From assembly GCF_026153515.1 (NCBI RefSeq), contig NZ_CP110644.1:4059501-4123500 (forward strand): a DNA stretch of 64,000 nt. The letters run 5' to 3'. Numbering within the stretch: the first letter of the stretch is position 1; each line of letters starts with the position of its first letter. The translations under genes and the position numbers were made by a program. The stretch comes from Pseudomonas sp. KU26590. Lineage in GTDB: Bacteria; Pseudomonadota; Gammaproteobacteria; Pseudomonadales; Pseudomonadaceae. Positions 27,742-36,967 of this stretch are shown here, one piece after another. The notes under the pieces were generated by a model, which had not been told where the DNA came from, made no database searches, and saw only the letters and a list, made by a program, of their open reading frames with translations.

Positions 27742-28370
27742 CAGTTTCGCGTCGTGCCTGCGTTGGTGGGACTGGCTTTAGCCGGGAAAGCGTCAGGCGT
27801 CACGCCGCAGAATTGAGGGTGTACACACTGGCCTCTTCCCGGCTGAAGCCGGTCCCACTATGGAAATGCATTTCGACCGTAGGACCGGCTTTAGCCGGGA
27901 AGGCGTCGGATGGCGCGCTGCAGAATTGAGGTCGGGCGGCATTCTGTGGGAGCCGGCTTGCTGGCGAACGCGGTGGGCCAGAACCGAAAGTGTCGGATGA
28001 CGAAACCGGTTCGCCAGCAAGCCGGCTCAGTTTCGCGTCGTGCCTGCGTTGGTGGGATTGGCTTTAGCCGGGAAAGCGTCAGGCGTCACGCCGCAGAATT
28101 GAGGGTGTACACACTGGCCTCTTCCCGGCTGAAGCCGGTCCCACTATGGAAATGCATTTCGACCGTAGGACCGGCTTTAGCCGGGAAGGCGTCGGATGGC
28201 GCGCTGCAGAATTGAGGTCGGGCGGCATTCTGTGGGAGCCGGCTTGCTGGCGAACGCGGTGGGCCAGAACCGAAAGTGTCGGATGACGAAACCGGTTCGC
28301 CAGCAAGCCGGCTCAGTTTCGCGTCGTGCCTGCGTTGGTGGGATTGGCTTTAGCCGGGAAAGCGTCAGGT
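27742..28370. repeat. 286-bp tandem duplication built from REP elements
   Basis: Two successive ~286-bp units (27742-28027, 28028-28313) and about 55 bp of a third. The markers TTTCGCGTCGTGCC (27745, 28031, 28317) and GTGGGAGCCGGCTTGCTGGC (27946, 28232) recur at exactly 286 bp. Within each unit are a REP doublet of the GAGCCGGCTTGCTGG type and three REPs of the GACCGGCTTTAGCCGGGAAG type. Units are nearly identical, so the duplication is recent. Confidence 0.9.
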
Positions 28371-28399
28371 GGCGCGCTGCGGGATTGAGGGTGTGGAGA

Positions 28400-28515
28400 C
28401 TGGCCCTTTCCCGGCTGAAGCCGGTCCCACAAGATCACCGCATCCCGTCAGTGAGACCTGTGACGCGGAGCGTCAGGGGATGCATTCCCACGCGGAGCGT
28501 AGGGAACGATCACCT
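28400..28515. repeat. ~115-bp dispersed repeat, copy 1
   Basis: Starts with a REP (CCCGGCTGAAGCCGGTCCCAC), then CCGCATCCCGTCAGTGAGACC and GGGGATGCATTCCCACGCGG. A near-identical copy in the same orientation is at 31003-31115, beyond the chemoreceptor gene; a diverged inverted copy of the last part is near 59148-59210. Such repeats give rise to spurious DUF1534-type ORFs in Pseudomonas genomes. Confidence 0.8.
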
Positions 28516-28574
28516 CGTACCTAGTGGGACCGGCTTTAGCCGGGAAGCCTTTGATGTGCTTTTGATCTTGATCT

Positions 28575-28860
28575 TCAAACACAAATAGTTCAGACGACGC
28601 CCATCGCGACTTGGGTGCAGGCTGAACGCAGGTCTCGCGGAGTGGGCCGAGCGGCATGGATGCCGCGAGAGCCGCCCCCCGCCATGGATGGCGGATGGCG
28701 GCGGGCCCACGGAGCGGGACCGGAGTGAAGGAACCCCGAGGAACGAGGGGCCCAACCAGGAGCAGGCACTTTTGCTTACTTTTGGATGGTGCGACTTTCG
28801 ACTTTTCAAAAGTAAGTCGCCGAAGGCGAAACGGTCTGCCCCCAGGCAGACGCCTTTGAT
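28575..28860. repeat. ~285-bp dispersed intergenic element, copy 1
   Basis: Contains, left to right, GCGACTTGGGTGCAGGCTGAACG, a GC-rich block, GGAGTGAAGGAACCCCGAGG, GGGCCCAACC, and a hairpin GGTCTGCCCCCAGGCAGACG at the right edge. A related copy in inverted orientation lies at 58795-58995, shorter by roughly 66 bp in the middle. Each copy abuts the 3' end of a gene, with the hairpin next to the gene, so it may serve as a terminator cassette. No convincing protein is encoded. Confidence 0.78.
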
Positions 28861-30753
28861 CTAGATCCTGAAGGTCCCCACCAAATGCTGCAACCGCGCC
28901 GTCTGATGCTCCAGGTGCGTACAAGCGTCGAGCGTAGACTTCAGGTTATCGACGCCTTCCTGGTTCAGCGTATTGATCTCAGTGATATCGACATTAATCG
29001 ACTCGACCACCGCCGTCTGCTCCTCGGTCGCAGTCGCCACCGACTGGTTCATGCCATCGATTTCGCCGATCCGGCGGGTCACGCTGTTGAGGCGTTCACC
29101 GGCCTGATTGGCAATGATCACGCTGTTCTCGCTCTGGCGCTGGCTCTCGGTCATGTTGATCACCGCGTCGCGCGCACCGACCTGCAATTCCTCGATCATG
29201 CCCTGCACCTGCTGCGCCGAATCCTGGGTACGGTGAGCCAGGTTCCTCACCTCGTCCGCCACCACCGCAAAACCACGGCCCGCTTCCCCTGCCCGCGCCG
29301 CTTCGATGGCGGCATTGAGCGCCAGCAAGTTGGTCTGCTGGGAAATACCGGTAATCACTTCCAGAATCTGCCCGATGTTCGCCGTCTTGTTGTTCAAGGT
29401 TTCAATGTTGGCGCACGACTCGCTGATCTTCTCGGACAGCTGGTTCATCGCCTTGATGGTCTGGCTGACAACGCTCTGACCTTCACTGGCCAGTTGCGTG
29501 GCTTCGCTGGAATGCTGGGACGCCAGCGCGGCGTTCTGGGCGATTTCCTGGGCGGCGGCGCCGAGCTGGTTGATCGCGGCGGCCACACTGCTGGTGCGGC
29601 TGGTCTGCTGATCGGAATTGCCCATCGACGAGTTGGAAGCCCCAACCACGCGCGCCGCGACTTCACCCAGTTGCCCAGCGGTCGAGGCCACTTCGCGGAT
29701 CGAGCCGTGGATACGTTCCACGAAACGGTTGAACGACTGCGCGAGCGCGCCAAATTCATCCTGGGAGACGATGGCCAGACGCTTGGTCAGGTCGCCCTCG
29801 CCGTCGGCCATGTCCTGCATTGCCCGGCCCATCTGGTGCAACGGCTGCATCAGGGTACGGATCAGCAGGCCCAGCAGGAGCATGATGATCGCCACCGCGA
29901 TGACCATTGCCAAGATCGCCGAAGAGCGGAATTCGCTGAGCATCGAGTAGGCCGCGTCGCGGTCGAGCACCAGTGCCACGTACCAGTTCGCCGAGGACAG
30001 CCCTTCCACCTTGGTGAACGAGATGATCTGCGCCTTGCCGCCGGATTCGATTTCCGCCACGCCCGGCGCGATGGTCGGCGCGCCGCTCGGGTAAGCCTCG
30101 CTGACGTTCTTGAGGATCAGCTTGCTGTCCGGGTGGATGAGAATCTTGCCGTCGGCGCTGACGATGTACGCATAGCCATGGCCGCCGAAGTTCAGCGAGT
30201 TAATGGTCTTGCTGATCGCGTCCAGGGAGATGTCCGCGCCCGCGACGCCGATCATCTGCCCTTGCTGTCGCACCGGCGTGGCCAGTGTCACCACCAGCTT
30301 GCCCGACGACGCGGCGATGTACGGTTCAGTCACGATAATGCCCTGCGCCGCGTCGGCGGCCTTGTACCAGCCACGGGCCCGCGGGTCATAGTCGGCCGGG
30401 CGATTGCCCGTCGGCACGGAGAACATCACGCCGTCCTTGCTGCCGAAATAACTGAGCTGGAAATTGTCCGGGTACACCGGCAAACCGATCACCCGCTGCA
30501 GGCTGCCTGCCGCCGGACCGTCAACCGCGATCTGCTGGGCCATGGAGTTGAGCAACTGCGTGCGGCTGTCGAGCCAGGTTTGAATGTTTTGAGTGGTCAG
30601 GCTTCCCATCTGTTGAAGTTCGGAGGCGACGCTGTTCTTCAGGGTTTCGCGCTGGCGATAATCGTTCACCAGAATGAAACACGAGAAAGCAACTACCACG
30701 ATGAGTGCAGCGGCCAGCAGGATCTTTTTGCTGAAACCCAGACGTTTGATCAT
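28861..30753 (-). CDS. Methyl-accepting chemotaxis protein, PctA-like amino-acid receptor
   Basis: 630 residues from ATG 30753. Membrane segments at about 11-30 and 280-305 flank a periplasmic dCache_1 domain. The amino-acid-binding motif known from PctA is complete: Tyr122, Arg127, Trp129, Tyr130 (in [10 protein letters not shown]) and Asp174 (in GADISLD). A HAMP domain and the signalling tip [21 protein letters not shown] follow. It should therefore sense L-amino acids; which ones cannot be told. The open frame runs further upstream to 30849 but lacks a ribosome site. The gene sits between repeat-rich spacers. Confidence 0.94.
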   Translation of the reverse strand: MIKRLGFSKKILLAAALIVVVAFSCFILVNDYRQRETLKNSVASELQQMGSLTTQNIQTWLDSRTQLLNSMAQQIAVDGPAAGSLQRVIGLPVYPDNFQLSYFGSKDGVMFSVPTGNRPADYDPRARGWYKAADAAQGIIVTEPYIAASSGKLVVTLATPVRQQGQMIGVAGADISLDAISKTINSLNFGGHGYAYIVSADGKILIHPDSKLILKNVSEAYPSGAPTIAPGVAEIESGGKAQIISFTKVEGLSSANWYVALVLDRDAAYSMLSEFRSSAILAMVIAVAIIMLLLGLLIRTLMQPLHQMGRAMQDMADGEGDLTKRLAIVSQDEFGALAQSFNRFVERIHGSIREVASTAGQLGEVAARVVGASNSSMGNSDQQTSRTSSVAAAINQLGAAAQEIAQNAALASQHSSEATQLASEGQSVVSQTIKAMNQLSEKISESCANIETLNNKTANIGQILEVITGISQQTNLLALNAAIEAARAGEAGRGFAVVADEVRNLAHRTQDSAQQVQGMIEELQVGARDAVINMTESQRQSENSVIIANQAGERLNSVTRRIGEIDGMNQSVATATEEQTAVVESINVDITEINTLNQEGVDNLKSTLDACTHLEHQTARLQHLVGTFRI

Positions 30754-31285
30754 ATGCGTGTGTCCATAACCAGAGATGACAGCGACGAGAGTGCGATGCC
30801 GATAGGTGCGCTGCGCTTTGCACGGGTGCTGCAGGGAAAGAGAAGGCACGGCCTGAAAGATGTTTCGGCAGCGGACGCAGGGAGTTTAGGGCCGGGTACT
30901 AATGAAGATTCAGGGTGGTTATTTGAGGGGTTAAGCGGTTGAGTCTCTATCCAAATGAGGGGCGTTTACGTGGTGGCTGGATCCAAAGATTGAGGGTGTG
31001 CAGACTGGCCCCTTCCCGGCTGAAGCCGGTCCTACAAAAGCACCGCATCCCGTCAGTGAGACCTGCGACGCGGAGCGCCAGGGGATGCATTCCCACGCGG
31101 GGCGGGGGAACGATCAGGCGATCAAGGTTCATACCGCAGAATTGGCAGCGCTCAAACCGGCCTCTTCCCGGCTAAAGCCGGTCCCACTAACAGCAGCGCG
31201 TGCATTCATTGCGACCGACTCCGACTGTAGGACCGGCTTCAGCCGGGAAGCTCTTGATCTGCTTTTGATCTTCGTATCCCGGGGA
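30754..31285. other. Gene-free spacer with REPs and a dispersed repeat
   Basis: Holds the promoter region of the chemoreceptor gene, then copy 2 of the ~115-bp dispersed repeat (31003-31115) and REP units at about 31161-31187 and 31227-31252 (GTAGGACCGGCTTCAGCCGGGAAG). No gene seen. Confidence 0.75.
31003..31115. repeat. ~115-bp dispersed repeat, copy 2
   Basis: Same orientation and order of blocks as 28400-28515, with scattered base differences (e.g. ACGCGGGGCGGGGGAACG in place of ACGCGGAGCGTAGGGAACG). Confidence 0.8.
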
Positions 31286-31957
31286 TCACACCCGATCGGT
31301 CATCGCCGCCATGGCCACGGAGGTGGCGGCGGTGCGGGTTTCGACGCCGAGTTTGATGTAGATGTGTTCCAGGTGTTTGTTCACCGTGCGCGGGCTCAGT
31401 TGCAGGATGTCGGCGATGTCTTTGTTGGTTTTGCCGCAGGACACCCAGCGCAGCACTTCGATTTCCCGGTCGGTGAGCTGGAAGCGCCGGGACAGTTTGC
31501 CGTAGGCGGATTTGTCTTCAAACGTCACCGGCTGCGACGCCGTGCGGGCGGATTGCAGGATGCGCGCGGTGCGCAAGTGCGAAGCGACCCGGGCCAGCAC
31601 TTCGGCGCACTCGATCGGCTTGGTGACGTAGTCGATAGCGCCGGCCTCGAAACCCTGCACCACGTGCTCGCTGTCGGTCAGCGCGGTCATGAACAGCACA
31701 GGAATGTTGGCGGTGTCCGGCTGCGCCTTGATCAGGCGGCAGGTGTCGAAGCCGTTCAGGCCGGGCATCATCGCGTCCAGCAGAATCAGGTCCGGACGCC
31801 GACGCTGGATGCGGGTCAACGCGCTGTGCCCGTCCAGCGCCACCAGCACCATGTACCCCGCCTCGTCGAGCGCATCGGACAGCAGCGCCAGGTTATCGGG
31901 TACGTCATCGACGATCAGGATGACGCCGTTTTCAGCGGCTCGGGTCATGGCGTCCAT
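31286..31957 (-). CDS. LuxR-family response regulator
   Basis: 223 residues. Receiver domain with acidic pocket VDD (about 16-18), phospho-Asp in LILLDAMMPG (about 60), conserved Thr in FMTAL and Lys in YVTKPI. C-terminal LuxR-type helix-turn-helix LTDREIEVLRWVSCGKTNKDIA. Its start overlaps the upstream kinase gene by 26 bp, so both are made from one transcript and form a cognate pair. Likely target: the divergent urtABCDE-fmdAB genes, whose upstream region has TACGTCA repeats (inference). Confidence 0.93.
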   Translation of the reverse strand: MDAMTRAAENGVILIVDDVPDNLALLSDALDEAGYMVLVALDGHSALTRIQRRRPDLILLDAMMPGLNGFDTCRLIKAQPDTANIPVLFMTALTDSEHVVQGFEAGAIDYVTKPIECAEVLARVASHLRTARILQSARTASQPVTFEDKSAYGKLSRRFQLTDREIEVLRWVSCGKTNKDIADILQLSPRTVNKHLEHIYIKLGVETRTAATSVAMAAMTDRV

Positions 31958-34900
31958 TAAGGGCCTCCTTCAATTGAAGACTGAGTTCATCCAGGCGAAA
32001 ACCTGACGCCAGGGTTCGCAGGCGGGTGACAAAACCGGCGCTGTAAATGTTCTCGCGCTCGATGGCGTCGAGTTTTTGTTGAATGCCACGGATATAGCCC
32101 AGGCCGCACAGCTCATACAGCTCTTCCAGATCTTCGCGCGACGGCAACACCCCCGGCGTTTGCACCAGCAACGGGGCACTGCGCAAACGCCGCTGCCAGG
32201 TCAGTTGCAGATGGTGCTGAATCCGGTCCAGCAGTTGCGGCAAATGCAGGGGTTTGGCCAGGTAGTCATTGCAGACCTGCAAGCTGCGTTCCTTGTCATC
32301 GGCGAAGGCATTGGCGTTGGCCGACAGCACGATGATCGGCGCCAGGGACAGCGCGTTGCGGCGGATCATCCGACTGGTCGCCCAACCGTCCATGTCCGGC
32401 ATGGACAGGTCCATCAGGATCAGGTCCGGGTGCAGCAGCGACACCTGCCTGACCGCTTCTTGCCCGTTGGCCGCCTGCGCCACGTCAAAACCCAGCGGCA
32501 TGAGCATGCCGCTGATGACCTTGCGGTGCTCGATGTGATCGTCCACCACCAGAATCAGCCGCCGCTGACCGTCGTAACCGATGACGTCGTGGTTGACGTC
32601 GATGATCGCCTTGGGCACCCGCACTTCGGACAGGAACAGCCGCACCTGAAACCGCGTGCCTTCATCAGGCTGGCTGCTGACGGACAGGGCGCCGCCCATC
32701 AACGCCGTGAGCATCCGCGTGATGGTCAGCCCCAGACCCACACCGTTGTCTTGCCGTACCAGCCCGCCGCGTTCGAACGGCTGAAAAATCCGCTCGATCT
32801 GTTCCGGCGCGATGCCGATACCGGTGTCGATGATGTCGAAGGTCGCTGTTTCGCGGCGGTAACTGACCCGCAGGCAGACTTCCCCGCTGTCAGTGAAGTT
32901 GATCGCGTTGCCCAGCAGGTTGATCAGGATCTGCCGCACCCGCTTCTCGTCGCCGCGCACCACTTCCGGCATGCGCCCGATCAGCTCCAGGCGAAAGTGC
33001 AGGCCTTTCTCCCGGGCCGTGCTGGCGAACATTTTCTCCAGGTCGTCGAGAAACTCCTGGAACAGGATTTCGGTCGGCTCCAGCCGCAGTTTGCCGGCTT
33101 CGATCTTGGCCACGTCCAGCAGGCCGTCGATCAGCGACAACAAATGCGAACTGCTGCGCATGATGGTCGCCAGGGAATCCAGATGTTTGCTAGGGGTGGC
33201 GCTGTCCCGTTGCAGGATCTGGGTGAAACCAAGAATGCTGTTGAGCGGCGTGCGCAGCTCGTGGGACAGCCCGGTGACATAGCGGCTCTTGGCGGCGTTG
33301 GCGGCCTCCGAGGCTTCCTTGGCTTCCTGCAGCGCCTGATCGGTTTTGTGGTGCGCCTCGATTTCCTGTATCAACAACGCCGTCTGCCGCTCGGATTCTT
33401 CCAGGGCCACGCGCCGGCTCTCCCGGGTCAGCACCACCCACCAGGCCAGTACGCCGGCGAACACGCAAAAGGTCAGGAACGCCTTGAGAAACGCCAGCAT
33501 CAGGGTGTGATGCACCTGAGGCGACTGATCGATCAGCCCGTGTGAGACCTGGCTGTAAATCATCGTCAGCGCCCCGGTCAGGGTCAGCACCAGCACGGTG
33601 AGCAGGCCCAGGTATTGCGCCAGCCGGGTGTGCAGGTATTGGCGTGGCAAGCGGGGCAGCAGGCGGCCGATCAGGTCCTCGAACTGCATCGACAGCCGCG
33701 AGCGGGTTTTGCATTGATCGCCGCAGCGGGCGTCCAGCGAACAGCACAACGAGCAGATGGGCGAACCGTACGCCGGGCACCAGGCCATGTCCGGGGTTTC
33801 GAAACTATTGCTGCACACGCCACAGCGCAGGCTGGTCTGGCGCCCGAGGGGGAACAGCAGGCCGGGGTCGCTTTCCCGGGCGATGTAGTAACGGCCTTTG
33901 GTCAGCCAGGCGATCAACGGCGCCGCTATCAGCGCCGTGGTCAGGGAAATCAGCGGTGGCGCGGCGCGGGCCACCTCCCCCAACGCACCGAAATGGGCAC
34001 ACATGGACAGCAGTGACGCAATAAACATCGCGCCGACGCCCACCGGGTTGATGTCGTACAGGTGCGCGCGCTTGAACTCAATGTACGTGGGCGAGAGACC
34101 GAGGGGCTTGTTGATCACCAGATCGGCCACGAGCGCGCCGATCCAGGCGATGGCGACATTGGCATAGAGGCCAAGCACTTCCTCAATGGCGTCGAACACG
34201 CCGAGTTCCATGAGAATCAGCGCGATAGCGACGTTGAACACCAGCCAGACCACCCGGCCCGGATGGCTGTGGGTGACCCGGGCGAAGAAGTTCGACCAGG
34301 CCAGGGACCCGGCGTAGGCGTTGGTCATGTTGATCTTGATCTGGGAAATGATCACGAACAGCACCATGGCCGCCAGCGCCCACTCCGGGGAGGCAAACAC
34401 GTAATTGAACGCCACCAGGTACATCTGCGTCGGCTCAGCCGCGCGTTCGATGGGCACTTGATGTTGCAGGGCGAGGAAAGCAAGAAAGGCCCCGGCCATG
34501 ATTTTCAGGCCGCCGGGGATGACCCAGCCGGGCCCGGCCATCAGCAGCGCGGCCCACCAGCGCTTGCGGTTGCGGCGGGTTTTTTCCGGCAGAAAGCGCA
34601 GGTAGTCCACCTGCTCGCCGATCTGCGTCACCAGGGACAACGCCACGCTGAACGCGGCGCCGAACAGCAGCAGATTGAAGGTGCCGCCCTCACCTTCGCG
34701 CCCGGCAAAGCTGGTGAGGTCGGACAGCGCGTCAGGGTTTTTCCAGATCACGAACACGTACGGCACGATCAACAACGTCAGCCACAACGGTTGCGACCAC
34801 ATTTGCAGGCGACTGATCAGGGTGATGCCGTAGGCCACCAGCGGGATGACGATGATCGAGCAGATCACGTACGCCAGCGCCAACGGAATGTGGGTGTACA

Positions 34901-35333
34901 GCTCCAGCGCCAGGGCCATGATCGCCGCCTCGAGGGCGAAGAACAGAAAGGTGAAACTGGCGTAGATCAACGAGGTGATGGTCGAGCCGATGTAGCCGAA
35001 GCCGGCGCCACGGGTCAGCAGGTCCATGTCCACGCCATAACGCGCGGCGTAGTAGCTGATGGGCAGCCCGGTGAGAAAGATCACCACCGTCATGGCGATG
35101 ATGGCCCATAAGGTGTTGGTGAAGCCGTAGCTCATCACCAGCGCGCCGCCGATGGCTTCCAGTGCCAGGAATGACACGGCACCGACTGCGGTGTTGGCGA
35201 TGCGGAACTCCGACCATTTGCGAAAGGACTTGGGCGTGAAACGCAACGCGTAGTCTTCCATGGTCTCGTCGGCGACCAGACGATTGTAATCGCGGCGCAC
35301 CTTGATGATGCGTTGAGAGCCGGAGGGTCGCAC
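31932..35333 (-). CDS. Hybrid histidine kinase fused to an NCS1-type permease domain
   Basis: 1133 residues from GTG 35333 (AGGA about nine bases upstream). Residues ~1-490: a complete-looking NCS1 (cytosine/purine/allantoin) permease with about 12 membrane segments. ~503-541: a Cys-rich stretch with CGVC, CPAY, CSLCC and CGDQC, possibly metal-binding. ~570-640: two more membrane segments. ~645-690: coiled coil. Then HisKA with SHELRTPLNS (His about 694), HATPase_c (GNAINF, DTGIGI, GVGLGL) and a receiver (VDD, LILMDLSMPDMDG, LAKPL). A conserved ~70-residue tail follows. The design resembles CbrA-type transporter-sensors. Its partner regulator is the next gene, and the divergent genes are for amide uptake, so it probably senses a small nitrogenous compound. 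Confidence 0.92.
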   Translation of the reverse strand: MRPSGSQRIIKVRRDYNRLVADETMEDYALRFTPKSFRKWSEFRIANTAVGAVSFLALEAIGGALVMSYGFTNTLWAIIAMTVVIFLTGLPISYYAARYGVDMDLLTRGAGFGYIGSTITSLIYASFTFLFFALEAAIMALALELYTHIPLALAYVICSIIVIPLVAYGITLISRLQMWSQPLWLTLLIVPYVFVIWKNPDALSDLTSFAGREGEGGTFNLLLFGAAFSVALSLVTQIGEQVDYLRFLPEKTRRNRKRWWAALLMAGPGWVIPGGLKIMAGAFLAFLALQHQVPIERAAEPTQMYLVAFNYVFASPEWALAAMVLFVIISQIKINMTNAYAGSLAWSNFFARVTHSHPGRVVWLVFNVAIALILMELGVFDAIEEVLGLYANVAIAWIGALVADLVINKPLGLSPTYIEFKRAHLYDINPVGVGAMFIASLLSMCAHFGALGEVARAAPPLISLTTALIAAPLIAWLTKGRYYIARESDPGLLFPLGRQTSLRCGVCSNSFETPDMAWCPAYGSPICSLCCSLDARCGDQCKTRSRLSMQFEDLIGRLLPRLPRQYLHTRLAQYLGLLTVLVLTLTGALTMIYSQVSHGLIDQSPQVHHTLMLAFLKAFLTFCVFAGVLAWWVVLTRESRRVALEESERQTALLIQEIEAHHKTDQALQEAKEASEAANAAKSRYVTGLSHELRTPLNSILGFTQILQRDSATPSKHLDSLATIMRSSSHLLSLIDGLLDVAKIEAGKLRLEPTEILFQEFLDDLEKMFASTAREKGLHFRLELIGRMPEVVRGDEKRVRQILINLLGNAINFTDSGEVCLRVSYRRETATFDIIDTGIGIAPEQIERIFQPFERGGLVRQDNGVGLGLTITRMLTALMGGALSVSSQPDEGTRFQVRLFLSEVRVPKAIIDVNHDVIGYDGQRRLILVVDDHIEHRKVISGMLMPLGFDVAQAANGQEAVRQVSLLHPDLILMDLSMPDMDGWATSRMIRRNALSLAPIIVLSANANAFADDKERSLQVCNDYLAKPLHLPQLLDRIQHHLQLTWQRRLRSAPLLVQTPGVLPSREDLEELYELCGLGYIRGIQQKLDAIERENIYSAGFVTRLRTLASGFRLDELSLQLKEALNGRHDPSR

Positions 35334-35436
35334 TGAGGGGTTCCTGATGAGAGGGAGCGAATTGAGACCGCTAAAATTCAAAGAGCAACTTCTGTGCCGC
35401 GGGCGCAATCATGCCTTTGTCCGGCGTTACCGGCCC

Positions 35437-35466
35437 TACGTCAAATGACGTACGCGCATACGTCAC
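35437..35466. promoter_or_regulatory. TACGTCA palindrome and direct repeat in the divergent urtA promoter region
   Basis: A perfect palindrome TACGTCA-AA-TGACGTA (35437-35452) is followed by a third TACGTCA at 35459, 22 bp (two helical turns) after the first. It is centred in the 233-bp gap between the sensor kinase gene and urtA, 100-130 bp before urtA. Placement and symmetry suit a dimeric activator such as the adjacent LuxR-type regulator. Confidence 0.55.
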
Positions 35467-35566
35467 GCTGCGTATACCCCGATTCCCGCGCCCGCCTCAT
35501 GCTTGCTCGCAGCTCGCGACGGACCCTCACCCGGCCGCCGCGAATCACCAGCACAGGAGCGGGAAC

Positions 35567-36811
35567 ATGGATTCACGACTGACAGGCCCCACGCGCTTTT
35601 TCCCCCGACGGCTGGCATTGGGGGCGGCAGCCCTTTCGCTGATCGCCGCCAGCGTGTTCAGCCAGATGACCCTGGCCGATGACGCCAACACCACCGGCCT
35701 GGCCGTCACGCCGACCGAAGTGACCGTCGGCCAGCTGCACTCGGCCACCGGCACCATGGCGATCTCCGAAACCGGTTCGATCCAGGCCGAACGCCTGGCC
35801 ATCGACCAGATCAATGCGTCGGGCGGCATCCTCGGGCGCCAGATCAAGATCATTCAGGAAGACGGCGCGTCCGACTGGCCGACCTTCGCCGAGAAAGCCC
35901 GCAAGCTGCTGGTCAACGACAAGGTGGCCACGGTGTTCGGCTGCTGGACCTCGGCGTCGCGTAAAGCGGTGTTGCCGGTGTTCGAAAAAGAAAACGGCCT
36001 GTTGTATTACCCGACCTTCTACGAAGGGCTGGAACAGTCGAAAAACGTGATCTACACAGGCCAGGAAGCCACCCAGCAGATCCTTGCCAGCCTGGACTGG
36101 ATCGCCAAGACCAAGGGCGCCAAGACCTTTTACCTGATCGGTTCGGATTACATCTGGCCGCGCACCTCGATGAAGATCGCCCGCAAGCACATCGAAAACG
36201 TGCTCCACGGCACCGTGGTCGGCGAAGACTACTACCCGCTGGGCAACACCCAGTTCGGCTCGCTGATCAACAAAGTCAAATTGAAGAAACCTGACGTGGT
36301 GTTCGCTGCGGTCGTGGGCGGTTCCAACGTGGCGTTCTACAAGCAGCTCAAAGCCGCGGGCGTCGATTCCACCAAGCAGACGCTGTTGACCCTGTCGGTC
36401 ACCGAAGACGAACTGCTGGGCATTGGCGGCGAAAACATGAAGGGCTTCTACGCCTCCATGAAGTACTTCCAGAGCCTGGATAACCCCAACAACAAAGCGT
36501 TCGTTGAGGCGTTCAAGGCCAAGTACGGCAAGGATTCGGTGATGGGCGACGTGACCCAGGCCGCCTACCTCGGTCCGTGGTTGTGGAAAGCGGCGGTCGA
36601 GAAAGCCGGCAGCTTCGATGTCGACAAAGTGGTCGCGGCGTCCCCGGGCATCGAGCTGAAAACCGCACCTGAAGGCTACGTGAAGATTCACGAAAACCAT
36701 CACCTGTGGAGCAAGACCCGCATCGGTGAAGTCCAGGCCGACGGCCAGTTCAAAGTGGTTTACGAGTCGGATCTGATCGAGCCGAATCCGTTTCCAAAAG
36801 GTTATCAATAA
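35567..36811 (+). CDS. urtA: Urea/short-chain amide ABC transporter, periplasmic binding protein
   Basis: 414 residues from ATG 35567 (AGGAG seven bases upstream). Signal peptide with twin Arg-like RRLALGAAALSL (about 15-40). The mature part matches UrtA/FmdD-type Leu/Ile/Val-binding proteins: VGQLHSATGTMAISE, GCWTSASRKAVLPVFE, GLLYYPTFYEG. First gene of an operon with permeases, ATPases and formamidase, so formamide or acetamide is at least as likely a ligand as urea. Confidence 0.9.
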   Translation: MDSRLTGPTRFFPRRLALGAAALSLIAASVFSQMTLADDANTTGLAVTPTEVTVGQLHSATGTMAISETGSIQAERLAIDQINASGGILGRQIKIIQEDGASDWPTFAEKARKLLVNDKVATVFGCWTSASRKAVLPVFEKENGLLYYPTFYEGLEQSKNVIYTGQEATQQILASLDWIAKTKGAKTFYLIGSDYIWPRTSMKIARKHIENVLHGTVVGEDYYPLGNTQFGSLINKVKLKKPDVVFAAVVGGSNVAFYKQLKAAGVDSTKQTLLTLSVTEDELLGIGGENMKGFYASMKYFQSLDNPNNKAFVEAFKAKYGKDSVMGDVTQAAYLGPWLWKAAVEKAGSFDVDKVVAASPGIELKTAPEGYVKIHENHHLWSKTRIGEVQADGQFKVVYESDLIEPNPFPKGYQ

Positions 36812-36837
36812 CAGTTGATGGAACCGCGCGCTCCACT

Positions 36838-36927
36838 GTAGGAGCGCGCTTGCCCGCGAAGACGTCAGTACATCCGCTGCATTTCTAGCGCCTGACACAT
36901 GGCATTCGCGGGCAAGCGCGCTCCTAC
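36838..36927. repeat. REP pair (GTAGGAGCGCGCTTGCCCGCGAA type)
   Basis: Inverted units GTAGGAGCGCGCTTGCCCGC and GCGGGCAAGCGCGCTCCTAC in the 156-bp gap between urtA and urtB. A REP doublet inside an ABC transporter operon just after the binding-protein gene would stabilise the upstream message and favour urtA output. Confidence 0.88.
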
Positions 36928-36967
36928 ACGTGCGGCGCTCATATACCTCACCTCGGAGACCATCATC

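Noticed and set aside
27793..28588. Open frames of 75-130 codons over the REP duplication, two of them identical
   Set aside because: They are translations of REP and tandem-repeat DNA; identity simply follows from the 286-bp duplication, and none has a ribosome site.
28885..30942. 685-codon plus-strand frame opposite the chemoreceptor
   Set aside because: Antisense shadow of a gene with an unambiguous MCP signalling domain.
35334..35566. Sigma-54 promoter for urtA (a nitrogen-regulated operon would fit)
   Set aside because: No TGGCAC-N5-TTGCA match was found in the 233-bp region.
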